DNA of 47,931 nucleotides from Bacteroidota bacterium (GTDB taxonomy: Bacteria > Bacteroidota > Bacteroidia > Sphingobacteriales > Sphingobacteriaceae): assembly GCA_026224775.1 (NCBI GenBank), contig JAMFRP010000057.1:1-47931 (forward strand). Reading direction: 5' to 3'. This document shows positions 26,175 through 33,298 of the stretch, piece after piece. The notes under the pieces are model-generated. The model saw nothing but the letters and a program-made list of their open reading frames with translations. It was not told where the DNA came from and searched no databases. Made by a program: the position numbers and the translations under genes. The stretch's first letter is position 1; every line of letters starts with the position of its first letter.

Positions 26175-27422
26175 TTAACGTTTGTTTAGAATAATATCGG
26201 AGATGATATATCGCAATTTCTCTTTTAGATCATAGTCTATCTCAAGTTCTTCTGCCTTACGACACATCTCCAACAGCTTTGCAAAATTTTCAAGGCTATT
26301 AGCTATGACTGGCTTAAAGATGTCCCTTACGGAACTGATTTTTCTAAACGGACTGTTATTGCTCTCCAGCTTGTTGATGATTCTGATGCGTAATTCATCC
26401 GGTTTGGTTATCTGTTTTACCAATTCCAGCTCTTCGACAAAATCCTCTGAACTTCTAATTATTAATTCTGCTGCTTTTACTGATAGAAGCGCATTTTCAG
26501 CTTTAGTGTTATGCGTAATTGCTACTTCGTTTTTGTAGTCATTTTTATTATCAGGAAAGACATAAAATCCCCGGGAATCTTTGATTCCTACTTTAACAAT
26601 ATTTAAAAACTTAAAGGATGCATTCCCAAGATCGTTTGTACTTATAATGGTAGATGAGCTGACTTTTCCAAATCCTTTTGCCTCCTTCATGTTTTTATCG
26701 ATAACGATCAATTCCAGTTTGGATGCGCTCACAGCTGCACTCGAAATGGCAAATGAATCTCCCGGACGTTTTTTCATTATGCTGTGAAATAAGAGCATCG
26801 TCACCACGAAAGCGAAATCCACACCATATTCATTATATTGGTTGACCGAGGTTATACCGCGAACGAATAGTTCTCCTTTGTGGGATACCAACCTATAGCT
26901 TCGCTGCTTATCCTGAGTTTTTGATTTTTGGGCTAACGCTTTGAAATATTCCACGTTCTTACGGGCCATTTCATAGTGTCCATCTTTATATAGCCTATTG
27001 GCATATTTTGTGAGATCATATTGGTTAAGAAAAGCATTTTTTGCATCATAAATGGCAAAGGCTTCAAGGTCATCGAGTTTATTATCTTCCTTATCCAGAT
27101 ATTTTTCAAACAAAAATTTTATAGGTACTCCTGTAATCCCTTCTACATCTTTGTTTTCTTCTTCAAGTGCTATGTCTTTAATGCTTGCTTTGATATTAAA
27201 GCGTTCAAAATCTTTGAATAGCTGAGATAGTTTCGAAAAGATGGTCGCAATATGGTCAATGAGGATAAAATCATTGTCAATGTCGCGGGTGTCGAAAGCT
27301 TTCTCCACAAGTTCGCGATAAGGGTGATGTTCTATCAATCTCATTAATTTGCTTACCTTGATGCGATCATTGCCGTCATCATCATGTAAGAACATTGTTT
27401 TCTGAATAAATCTGTCTGACAT
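26175..27422 (-). CDS. Orphan soluble protein, 415 residues
   Basis: I do not recognise a family. There is no signal peptide or membrane segment. The N-terminal ~200 residues are helical and charged, ~205-330 look mixed alpha/beta (VDFAFVVTMLLFHSIMKKRPGDSFAISSAAVSASKLELIVID), and the end is helical with a Lys/Glu-rich pattern. It is the second gene of the operon that begins with the DUF6232 gene (63-base gap) and continues with the PLD-like gene. Being the only fully cytoplasmic member, it may link the membrane proteins to something inside the cell; this is only inferred. Confidence 0.65.
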   Translation of the reverse strand: MSDRFIQKTMFLHDDDGNDRIKVSKLMRLIEHHPYRELVEKAFDTRDIDNDFILIDHIATIFSKLSQLFKDFERFNIKASIKDIALEEENKDVEGITGVPIKFLFEKYLDKEDNKLDDLEAFAIYDAKNAFLNQYDLTKYANRLYKDGHYEMARKNVEYFKALAQKSKTQDKQRSYRLVSHKGELFVRGITSVNQYNEYGVDFAFVVTMLLFHSIMKKRPGDSFAISSAAVSASKLELIVIDKNMKEAKGFGKVSSSTIISTNDLGNASFKFLNIVKVGIKDSRGFYVFPDNKNDYKNEVAITHNTKAENALLSVKAAELIIRSSEDFVEELELVKQITKPDELRIRIINKLESNNSPFRKISSVRDIFKPVIANSLENFAKLLEMCRKAEELEIDYDLKEKLRYIISDIILNKR

Positions 27423-27485
27423 TTTTTTATATGTAATTACACGTTAATTTACTGCTGTTGATCATGTAGTACAGTTGATTTGCAC

Positions 27486-27866
27486 TCATCCTATATGGAT
27501 AATCGCCTCATTAAGCGCGTCTACAATATTTTGGATATACGCCCGGTCTTTTGACATAATGCTGTTGATCTCTCCAGAGTTAGTGCTGATTCTTACCGTG
27601 AATTCATTTTTTATCAGAAATAATATAAGAATACCCAACGCGATAACGAAAACGCCGACTGTACGTATCTCTGCCGAAAAGAGCATAAGTAAGCCTACCA
27701 AAACAATCAAAACCGGGGCTTTTCGGCTTTTAACGATTTCAAAAATATGGACGGAAGAGATGTTCCGCATCGCATAGGTTTTTGAATGCGTGATGTACCT
27801 GGTTGGTGTTACCTGGACAGTTGCATCCTGATAAAATGTGATTTCTTTTTGTACGCTGTTGTCCAT
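27486..27866 (-). CDS. DUF6232-family membrane protein
   Basis: A 126-residue protein that matches DUF6232: an N-terminal beta segment (ITFYQDATVQVTPTRYITHSKTYAMRNISSVHI), two membrane segments in a hairpin (~50-66 and 68-86), and a C-terminal beta-alpha part that ends in an amphipathic helix (KDRAYIQNIVDALNEAI). The overall form resembles a small PH-like domain with membrane anchors. It is the first gene of a five-gene operon, directly behind an operator-promoter of the shared regulon (27891-27934), so its 5' leader is only ~18-25 bases. Confidence 0.8.
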   Translation of the reverse strand: MDNSVQKEITFYQDATVQVTPTRYITHSKTYAMRNISSVHIFEIVKSRKAPVLIVLVGLLMLFSAEIRTVGVFVIALGILILFLIKNEFTVRISTNSGEINSIMSKDRAYIQNIVDALNEAIIHIG

Positions 27867-27890
27867 ATGGGCTTAATGATTTGGGTTAAT

Positions 27891-27934
27891 CAAAAATAAC
27901 CAGACCGCATATGCTATTTTTACGGGAAACCGTA
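27891..27934 (-). promoter_or_regulatory. Operator TACGGTTTCCCGTA-N22-TATTTTTG of the five-gene operon
   Basis: Read on the minus strand, the 14-bp near-palindrome at 27934-27921 is followed after exactly 22 bases by TATTTTTG (27898-27891), a full TAnnTTTG box. No TTG -33 element is present at the right distance; the operator occupies that place, which is the mark of an activator-dependent promoter. The same layout occurs at 31738-31781 and 32753-32796. Confidence 0.75.
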
Positions 27935-27947
27935 AGCCGGAATTTTA

Positions 27948-28763
27948 TTATTGTCGAGCGGGCAGGGCCTGCCTGGGATCAAAGCCCAGCTTGCTGATGA
28001 GTTCAGCGACAGGTATCTCAAATTGCGCGTAGCCTTTTTGCGCGGTCATATCATTGGGGAACCAATACGCGTGCGCCTCGCTACCGTAAACTAATAAATT
28101 CCAATACACCGCCGAATAATTCTTGGTAATCCCATCCATGGTAAAGACCTGCTTAGAACCCCATGAACCCTTCCAATAATCCACCCTTGAAAAGGCCGGC
28201 CCGTCATAATGAACTTTGTTATGCGGTTGCCGGGCGGTGCTACCCACCAGTAAACGCGTAAGCGATTCCAATTCCGCTTCGGTACCTTCATTTTGTCCCT
28301 GCAACTCAATCCCCTCATTCAAGTCGTAAGTACACGACAATATAGCTCCATCGTAACTCCAGGCACATAACTCAAATGCGGCATAGTGGCCCTTGGCATA
28401 CTTTAATAAGGTGCTGCTAATACCTCGGTTAATGTCCGTATAAAATTTAGTCTCATTCTCCATCCCGACATAAGCGTGCCAAGCGCCGTACCGGCTACGC
28501 TCCACGTGCAATAGCACAGAAGAATCCTCACGTGCAGACGTGTAATAGGCATAGGTCACAACGGACTCGCGCAAGCTGGTATCGATAATCGCAGAAAAAT
28601 AAGGATTATCCCATTCTACACAATTAGCGTGTAATGAACTTGGTTTTAACGGATACTTGGCCTGGAGTTCATGGGCGTATTGCGCGCCGGACGGTGGTGG
28701 GATTTGCGCAAAGAGGAGCGTGCTGATAGACAGCATTAAGCAGGCAAGGACAAGTTTTTTCAT
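27948..28763 (-). CDS. Exported orphan protein, 271 residues
   Basis: A secreted protein of unknown family. It has a signal peptide (~1-19, KLVLACLMLSISTLLFAQ) and a mature domain rich in aromatic residues and beta strands (VVTYAYYTSAREDSSVLLHVERSRYGAWHAYVG ... VDYWKGSWGSKQVFTMDGITKNYSAVYWNLLVYG). Two mature Cys (in HANCVEW and ELCAWSYDGAILSC there are three in total) could form a disulfide. It lies 27 bases after the membrane-protein gene on the same strand and is probably co-transcribed with it. The mature part should act in the periplasm or at the surface. Confidence 0.7.
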   Translation of the reverse strand: MKKLVLACLMLSISTLLFAQIPPPSGAQYAHELQAKYPLKPSSLHANCVEWDNPYFSAIIDTSLRESVVTYAYYTSAREDSSVLLHVERSRYGAWHAYVGMENETKFYTDINRGISSTLLKYAKGHYAAFELCAWSYDGAILSCTYDLNEGIELQGQNEGTEAELESLTRLLVGSTARQPHNKVHYDGPAFSRVDYWKGSWGSKQVFTMDGITKNYSAVYWNLLVYGSEAHAYWFPNDMTAQKGYAQFEIPVAELISKLGFDPRQALPARQ

Positions 28764-28790
28764 GTGGTTGGTTTAGGTTAGATTTTTGGC

Positions 28791-29633
28791 TTAATTGGTG
28801 GTATGCAAAATGTATTTCTGGTAGATGTGAATGCTCATAGGCAATACACGCCTGTTAGTATCTAAAGGGTGAGGCCCGGAATCAGTAAAGAAATCGATAT
28901 TTCCATCGTATTTTCCATACCAGACCTTACCGAGAGATGCTAATGTCAATGTTTTCGGGTCAGCGATCTTTTTAAAATGATCCACTAACTCATGCTTGAT
29001 GGGGTAGAGAGGTTTACCTGATGACTGATTGTTGCAATCCGTTGGTTCGTAATGATCATCGTTCCAGATCATACAACCTTCGCGGCCAGTATAATGTTTT
29101 TTCCAGGGAAGTATTATCACCAGGCCTGCAAAACAAACCAGCAAAATCGAAGCCATTAATATATTTTTCAGCTGACTTTTTTCGGTTCGCTGATCCTTGA
29201 TCTTTTTCGGTTCAGGTGGCGGAGCTGCGGGCGTTGGCTCTTCCATTATTTCCTCTAGGGGACTGACGATGGCCGGTATGACGATGCCGGGGCGAAAGGG
29301 CCTGGGCTTTAAATCAAGCAGGCAGGCGAGCAAATCTATATTTCTTGAATGCGTATCGATAGATCGGTCTTTTAAAAAGTTGGATAGTGTCTTAAATGGC
29401 TGGGCATTATGATGCTTTATGGCGTGATAAAAACTTGTCGCTTCGTCTTTTTGATGGACAAATGGACGAATAATGGTGGTGTCCTGCTGAGTTAATTCTT
29501 TTTCGCAAACCCTTAATGTTTCTTTTTTGAGGTCCGCGGGTGTCGGGGAACGTAATTCCGGCGACAATTGCCCAGCGATTAGACGTGCATCGTAGACCGA
29601 CAATACCCATTTTTTATATAACAACTCAGACAT
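28791..29633 (-). CDS. Orphan protein with one membrane segment
   Basis: About 280 residues, unknown family. The cytoplasmic N-terminal ~130 residues are helical (MSELLYKKWVLSVYDARLIAGQL), followed by a Pro-rich linker (EEPTPAAPPPEPKK), a membrane segment (~158-178: NILMASILLVCFAGLVIIL) and a ~100-residue extracytoplasmic part with two Cys (GCMIWNDDHYEPTDC) and the pattern KIADPKTLTLASLGKVWYGKYDGNIDFFT. ATG at 29633 is preferred; another in frame at 29648 adds five residues. This layout, a soluble module joined by a Pro-rich linker to an outside domain, suggests transmission of a signal through the membrane. An array of 9-bp repeats lies upstream. Confidence 0.65.
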   Translation of the reverse strand: MSELLYKKWVLSVYDARLIAGQLSPELRSPTPADLKKETLRVCEKELTQQDTTIIRPFVHQKDEATSFYHAIKHHNAQPFKTLSNFLKDRSIDTHSRNIDLLACLLDLKPRPFRPGIVIPAIVSPLEEIMEEPTPAAPPPEPKKIKDQRTEKSQLKNILMASILLVCFAGLVIILPWKKHYTGREGCMIWNDDHYEPTDCNNQSSGKPLYPIKHELVDHFKKIADPKTLTLASLGKVWYGKYDGNIDFFTDSGPHPLDTNRRVLPMSIHIYQKYILHTTN

Positions 29634-29689
29634 TTTCAAAATTTTCAATGGATAAATCTAATCATTTTTTGGAATTCCACTTGCATTTT

Positions 29690-29727
29690 CGGAATCACAC
29701 TGGAATTGATGGAATTGCTGGAATCGA
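29690..29727. repeat. Array of 9-bp repeats with GGAAT core
   Basis: TGGAATTGA, TGGAATTGC and TGGAATCGA follow one another directly (29701-29727). A related CGGAATCAC (from ~29690) and a palindrome GGAATTCC (29670-29677) precede them. The array ends 26 bases ahead of a TACATTTG box on the plus strand (29754-29761), and lies ~60-95 bases upstream of the divergent minus-strand gene. It looks like a multi-site operator, distinct from the TACGG operator. Confidence 0.5.
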
Positions 29728-29753
29728 TTGATAATAAGCTGATTGTGTCGCTA

Positions 29754-29761
29754 TACATTTG
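29754..29761 (+). promoter_or_regulatory. Candidate -7 box TACATTTG
   Basis: TACATTTG at 29754-29761 has a TTG 23 bases upstream (29728-29730), directly after the 9-bp repeat array. If used, it gives a ~200-nt leader before the 52-residue peptide gene, and that leader contains several perfect dyads. Confidence 0.4.
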
Positions 29762-29822
29762 CCTCAGAAATCGATTCGAACGATTTCCGTGAGCAAGATG
29801 GCGGTGATGGATAACCGGCTTG

Positions 29823-29927
29823 GGAAGCGTTTACCGGCTTCCGCTATCAACGCTCACACTTCCCCAAAAAATGTAAGAGGCGCCTCTTACGCGGTCTGCA
29901 GCTACGCTCCGGGATAGTCCCGGAGCG
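29823..29927. promoter_or_regulatory. Run of three dyads in the leader of the small-peptide gene
   Basis: GGAAGC/GCTTCC (29823-29828 with 29837-29842), the perfect 18-bp palindrome GTAAGAGGCGCCTCTTAC (29873-29890), and the 10-bp stem CGCTCCGGGA/TCCCGGAGCG with a 3-base centre (29905-29927) follow one another. The nine bases GCGGTCTGC occur on both sides of the last stem. These may be operators or a structured leader RNA. Confidence 0.5.
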
Positions 29928-29966
29928 GTCTGCGGGATTTATTCACCATTTAAAAAATTAAAAAAA

Positions 29967-30125
29967 ATGTACCAATTATTTTTGGCGCTATTCCTGGCTT
30001 GCGTAAGCCCGGCGCATCATCATACTAACGACAATAACGGTCATACAACAACAATAACCGCCGATAGCGACCCAACCGGCGACAACGGCCACAATCCCCC
30101 GCCGCCGCCGCCCCCAGGTAGCTAA
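29967..30125 (+). CDS. Small exported His/Pro-rich peptide, 52 residues
   Basis: ATG after an A-rich tract begins a 52-codon frame: a hydrophobic N-terminus ending in a lipobox-like LFLAC (Cys12), then a mature part with HHH, four Asn/Asp-Gly-His type turns, a Thr run and seven Pro in a row before GS. It contains no Lys or Arg, which is unusual for a signal peptide. A strong intrinsic terminator begins 6 bases after the stop, so it is a transcription unit of its own. It directly precedes the lipoprotein histidine kinase gene. It may be a metal-binding surface lipopeptide or a signal for the kinase; both are inferred from composition and position. Confidence 0.6.
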   Translation: MYQLFLALFLACVSPAHHHTNDNNGHTTTITADSDPTGDNGHNPPPPPPPGS

Positions 30126-30130
30126 TTTAC

Positions 30131-30163
30131 ATGAGGCAAGTTTCGGCTTGCCTCATTTTTTTT
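30131..30163 (+). terminator. Intrinsic terminator after the small-peptide gene
   Basis: ATGAGGCAAG (30131-30140) pairs perfectly with CTTGCCTCAT (30147-30156) around a 6-base loop, followed at once by a run of seven T. It separates the small-peptide unit from the kinase gene. The ATG inside the stem is therefore not the kinase start. Confidence 0.9.
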
Positions 30164-30187
30164 ATTTTGTACATTAGTGCCCATAAC

Positions 30188-31837
30188 TTGAAAAAATTAT
30201 CACTGATATGGATCCTATTGCCGCTGCTGTTCACAAGCTGCCAGCAAAAGAAGGTGCCTATAACTCCGGGGAAATGGTTTTTTTACAAAAAGGCTTACAA
30301 TTTTCTTTTTGTAAATAAGGATTCGGCCTTTTATTATTTCAACCGCTCGGCCACGAGTACCTCCAGTAAACAAGAAGCCGCATTGGCTTATCAGAATATG
30401 GCCCTGATCCAATCGGACGCGGGCGATGATTACGGGGCGCAGGAAAGCCTTGTTCTTGGCTTAAATTTATTGGATGCACATGATTTGAGTAACCGCGTTC
30501 ATTTCGCGGATGACTACAACCAGTTAGGCATAACATTTTCAAATCTGAATGAGTTTGCGCAGGCATTGAATTATTACCAACGTGCATTTTCCTATGCGGA
30601 TGACCTAGAACTCAGAGCTCATTTGTTAAATAATGAGGGTAATACTTACAAGGACCTTAAGTATTATTCCAAAGCTATTTCGGCTTATAAAAACGCTTTG
30701 CGCATGGTTAGCCAGAACAAGGATGCGTATGCGCGTGTGCTCACCAACCTGGCTTTTGCCAAATGGCTGCAAAACCCACAATATAACCCGGTACCTGAAC
30801 TTTTGCGGGGCCTTGCCATCCGCGTGCGGGAAAAAAATGTCCCCGGAGAAAATTCCAGTTATGCGCACCTTTCAGATTTTTACCTAAAAAGCCATCCGGA
30901 TTCGGCTTTGTTTTACGCGCAAAAGATGTTAGTAGTGGCTGGACAACTGAGAAACGCGGACGACCAATTGCATGCTTTGCATACGCTGATTTTACTGTCT
31001 CCGACTATAGCGTCCAAGGAATATTTTCAGCGTTATCAATTTGTGAACGATAGTGTTCAAACTAAACGTAGCGCTGCAAGGAGCCAATTCGCGGTAATCC
31101 GTTATAATGTAGCGCAGGCAAAAGTAGAAAACTTAGCTTTGCAAAATGAAAATACAACTAAGCGATATCAATTGCTCGCTGTACTGGCGTTTGCGAGCTT
31201 GGCCGGTATAGGAACTGTTTGGTGGTACCGCAAACGAAAACAACACATACAGCTTCAGGCGGACAACAAAATAAACGAAAGCAAGCTCAAATTATCACAG
31301 AAGGTTCACGACCAAGTAGCAAACGGCGTTTATCGGATCATGAGCGAAGTGGAGCATAATGAGGACCTCGACAAGACACGGCTTCTTGACCAACTCGACA
31401 GCATGTACGAAGTTTCGCGGAATATCGCCCATGATAACGAGGAGCCAATGGAAGATTTTAACGTTCGCGTTGGCGCTTTGTTAAACGCATTGAAAACACC
31501 TGCCATCAGATTGGCAATTACCGGAAATGAACCTGAACTATGGCAAAATGTGGGCGAAGAAGTCAAAAAGCAATTGGAACTGGTATTGCAGGAGTTGATG
31601 GTGAACATGAACAAGCACAGCCAAGCTACACAGGCCCATATCGGCTTTGCCGTGACGCAAGATCAATTAAAAATTAGTTACCGGGACAATGGCATCGGGC
31701 TGAATCACCAAAACAAAAAAGGGAAGGGGCTGGAAAATACGGTTTCCCGTATAGTGGCGCTGAAAGGGAGTATTAACTTTGAAAGCCCGGCAGAAAAAGG
31801 CTTGGGCATTGAAATCCTGGTATCCTTAAAAAAATGA
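30188..31837 (+). CDS. TPR-containing lipoprotein-type sensor histidine kinase
   Basis: A 549-residue sensor. TTG at 30188 is chosen as start because the frame's only upstream ATG lies in a terminator stem, and TTG begins a clean lipoprotein signal (LKKLSLIWILLPLLFTSC, Cys18). Residues ~40-280 are TPR-like helical repeats in the periplasm (ALAYQNMALIQSDAGDDYGAQESLVLGL), ~328-345 a membrane segment, ~365-400 a HisKA_3-type dimer helix with the phospho-acceptor in KVHDQVANGVYR (His ~374), and ~445-549 a HATPase_c domain (ELVLQELMVNMNKHS, DNGIGL, GKGLENTVSR). The response regulator gene overlaps its stop by four bases. Within its coding region lies a promoter for that regulator. Confidence 0.88.
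   Translation: MKKLSLIWILLPLLFTSCQQKKVPITPGKWFFYKKAYNFLFVNKDSAFYYFNRSATSTSSKQEAALAYQNMALIQSDAGDDYGAQESLVLGLNLLDAHDLSNRVHFADDYNQLGITFSNLNEFAQALNYYQRAFSYADDLELRAHLLNNEGNTYKDLKYYSKAISAYKNALRMVSQNKDAYARVLTNLAFAKWLQNPQYNPVPELLRGLAIRVREKNVPGENSSYAHLSDFYLKSHPDSALFYAQKMLVVAGQLRNADDQLHALHTLILLSPTIASKEYFQRYQFVNDSVQTKRSAARSQFAVIRYNVAQAKVENLALQNENTTKRYQLLAVLAFASLAGIGTVWWYRKRKQHIQLQADNKINESKLKLSQKVHDQVANGVYRIMSEVEHNEDLDKTRLLDQLDSMYEVSRNIAHDNEEPMEDFNVRVGALLNALKTPAIRLAITGNEPELWQNVGEEVKKQLELVLQELMVNMNKHSQATQAHIGFAVTQDQLKISYRDNGIGLNHQNKKGKGLENTVSRIVALKGSINFESPAEKGLGIEILVSLKK
31738..31781 (+). promoter_or_regulatory. Operator TACGGTTTCCCGTA-N22-TAACTTTG inside the kinase gene
   Basis: The 14-bp near-palindrome (31738-31751) lies in the codons for NTVSRI of the kinase ATP-binding domain. 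Exactly 22 bases later is TAACTTTG (31774-31781), a full TAnnTTTG box. The transcript would start near 31788, about 46 bases before the response regulator ATG. Same layout as the other two sites, hence probable autoregulation of the regulator alone. Confidence 0.65.
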
Positions 31838-32502
31838 AGTTCGAAAAAATCCTTGTAGCAGAAGACCAGGAAATGGCCAATATATCATTGCGGAGGACGC
31901 TGGAAGAATATCAGCTGCCTGCACCACATTATGCTTACTATTGCGAGCACGCTTTAACAGCCCTCAAAATTGCTTTAAAAGACGAGCAACCCTTTGACCT
32001 ATTAGTTACTGATCTTTATTTTCAAGAAGATGGCAGCGGCAAACAACTGCCGGACGCAAAGGCACTGATCAAAGCAGCGAAAGCATTGCAGCCCGATTTG
32101 AAGGTATTGGTGTTTTCGGGAGAAGGAAAGGCAGCCATTATCCGCAGCTTATACGACGATTATCACATTGATGGCTTTGTTCGAAAGGCAAGAGGAGATG
32201 CGCAGGAACTGAAAAGCGCATTGGAATGCATTGCGAAAAATCAGCGTTATTATGGCCGCGAGTTTCGTTCGTTGGCGGCCCAGGAAAACCAGCATACCTT
32301 TACAGATTATGATCGTACGATCATCCGTTTGCTGGCCGAAGGTCACCCGCAAAAAGATATACCAGCCTGGTTGGAAGATCATCAGATACAGCCTTCGGGA
32401 TTGAGTACGATAGAAAAGCGGCTAAACCTGATCAAGGGCGCGATGCATTTTACCAAGAATGAGCAATTGATCGCTTTTTGCAAGGATATCGGAATTTTAT
32501 AG
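31834..32502 (+). CDS. Response regulator with NarL-type DNA-binding end
   Basis: A 222-residue regulator. The receiver domain (~1-130) has the acidic pair at Glu10/Asp11, the phospho-acceptor Asp60 (LLVTDLYF) and the Thr/Ser and Lys switch region (VLVFSGEGK ... FVRKA). After a linker, residues ~155-205 (FTDYDRTIIRLLAEGHPQKDIPAWLEDHQIQPSGLSTIEKRLNLIK) form a LuxR/NarL-like helix-turn-helix, somewhat divergent. It overlaps the kinase gene by ATGA. NarL-type proteins bind inverted seven-base half-sites, which fits the TACGG operators found three times with the same spacing, so it is the likely activator of this regulon. Confidence 0.88.
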   Translation: MKFEKILVAEDQEMANISLRRTLEEYQLPAPHYAYYCEHALTALKIALKDEQPFDLLVTDLYFQEDGSGKQLPDAKALIKAAKALQPDLKVLVFSGEGKAAIIRSLYDDYHIDGFVRKARGDAQELKSALECIAKNQRYYGREFRSLAAQENQHTFTDYDRTIIRLLAEGHPQKDIPAWLEDHQIQPSGLSTIEKRLNLIKGAMHFTKNEQLIAFCKDIGIL

Positions 32503-32530
32503 TAAATTCAAATTCTTTTGCCGCAATAAC

Positions 32531-32749
32531 ATGAAAGTCGCCTTATTACTGCTGCTGTTAAACTTGCATATGCCGCACGCCGCGCATATGCCGCCTGCTA
32601 TGGTTTATGTTTGTAACAGCGCTAAAGGAAAAAAATATCATTTGAGACCAGATTGCAGGGGGCTGAGCAGTTGCCAGCACCGAGTGGTTAAAATGACGCT
32701 CGGGGAGGCGCAAAATCGGGGATACACGCTTTGCGGCTGGGAAAAGTGA
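32531..32749 (+). CDS. Small exported Cys-rich protein
   Basis: 72 residues with a signal peptide (~1-18) and a compact mature domain: VYVCNSAKGKKYHLRPDCRGLSSCQHRVVKMTLGEAQNRGYTLCGWEK. The order of Cys and His (C, H, C, C, H, C) and the ending GYTLCGWE match a small Ada-like metal-binding motif that is widespread in Bacteroidota, often at the end of exported or nuclease-related proteins. It follows the response regulator by 28 bases and probably belongs to the same transcript. Zinc binding is inferred. Confidence 0.7.
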   Translation: MKVALLLLLLNLHMPHAAHMPPAMVYVCNSAKGKKYHLRPDCRGLSSCQHRVVKMTLGEAQNRGYTLCGWEK

Positions 32750-32752
32750 GCT

Positions 32753-32796
32753 TACGGGAAACCGTAAAAAACACGTCGGCCCGGTCGCTACATTTG
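32753..32796 (+). promoter_or_regulatory. Operator TACGGGAAACCGTA-N22-TACATTTG of the 75-residue gene
   Basis: The near-palindrome (32753-32766) begins 3 bases after the stop of the small Cys-rich gene; TACATTTG (32789-32796) follows after exactly 22 bases. The transcript would start near 32803, ~36 bases before the ATG at 32839. No TTG -33 element is needed or seen, as at 27891-27934. Confidence 0.75.
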
Positions 32797-32838
32797 AATT
32801 TTAAATCTTAAAATTCATCTATTAAATCCGATTTTATT

Positions 32839-33066
32839 ATGTCAGCAGCTTTTGTAGAACACAGGCCTATTTCTTCAGACAAGGATGCGCCTACCGACCA
32901 CCATGTGGTCATCGTTAACGGGTCGTCCGTTGGCGATAACTTTAAAACCCAACGCGAAGCAAAGGACTATGCGTGCAATCAGGGCTACCACCCCGTGCAC
33001 GTTGCCCGGGAACGCCACCTGCAAAACAGGGATATTCCTGATCATTGGAGAAAAGATCCATGCTAG
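32839..33066 (+). CDS. Small soluble protein of the regulon, 75 residues
   Basis: 75 residues with a central pattern HHVVIVNGSSVGDNFKTQREAKDYACNQGYHPVHVARERHLQNRDIPDHWRKDPC. This is a small alpha/beta unit (strand, helix with REAKDYA, strand), similar in outline to DUF2188-like proteins, but the family is not certain. There is no signal peptide. It is transcribed alone, between an operator-promoter of the shared regulon and a strong terminator, so it is a dedicated target of the two-component system and probably highly expressed on induction. Confidence 0.7.
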   Translation: MSAAFVEHRPISSDKDAPTDHHVVIVNGSSVGDNFKTQREAKDYACNQGYHPVHVARERHLQNRDIPDHWRKDPC

Positions 33067-33081
33067 TCTGAGTAGTCATTC

Positions 33082-33114
33082 AAAAAGCTGGTGGGTGTAT
33101 CCCGCTGGCTTTTT
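33082..33114 (+). terminator. Intrinsic terminator after the 75-residue gene
   Basis: AAAAAGC (33082-33088) pairs with GCTTTTT (33108-33114), and the inner bases (TGGTGGG with CCCGCTG) extend the stem to ~14 pairs with some G-T pairs. A T-run forms the 3' edge. Confidence 0.75.
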
Positions 33115-33298
33115 TGTTACTAAGATTACTTGAATGGCTTCGATTATTATTGCCGTCATCAGCTTTACTCAACCCATATTTGTACCGGAATCAGCGAAAT
33201 GAATTTTCCCGCCGTTCAGTTGTACTTTAAGATCATAAAAAAACAAATTCCATGTTATCTACCACCTCCAACAAGAAACGCTGCTAAATTCGCAGGAC

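Noticed and set aside
29690..29727. CRISPR array or CRISPR-like repeats
   Set aside because: The 9-bp units are directly tandem without spacers and there are only three; no cas gene is in the window.
30131..30187. ATG at 30131 as start of the histidine kinase
   Set aside because: It lies in the stem of a perfect terminator; the lipoprotein signal begins at TTG 30188.
32885..33133. 82-codon plus-strand frame overlapping the 75-residue gene
   Set aside because: Out of frame with the better-supported 75-residue gene, which has a fitting promoter distance, and it runs through the terminator.
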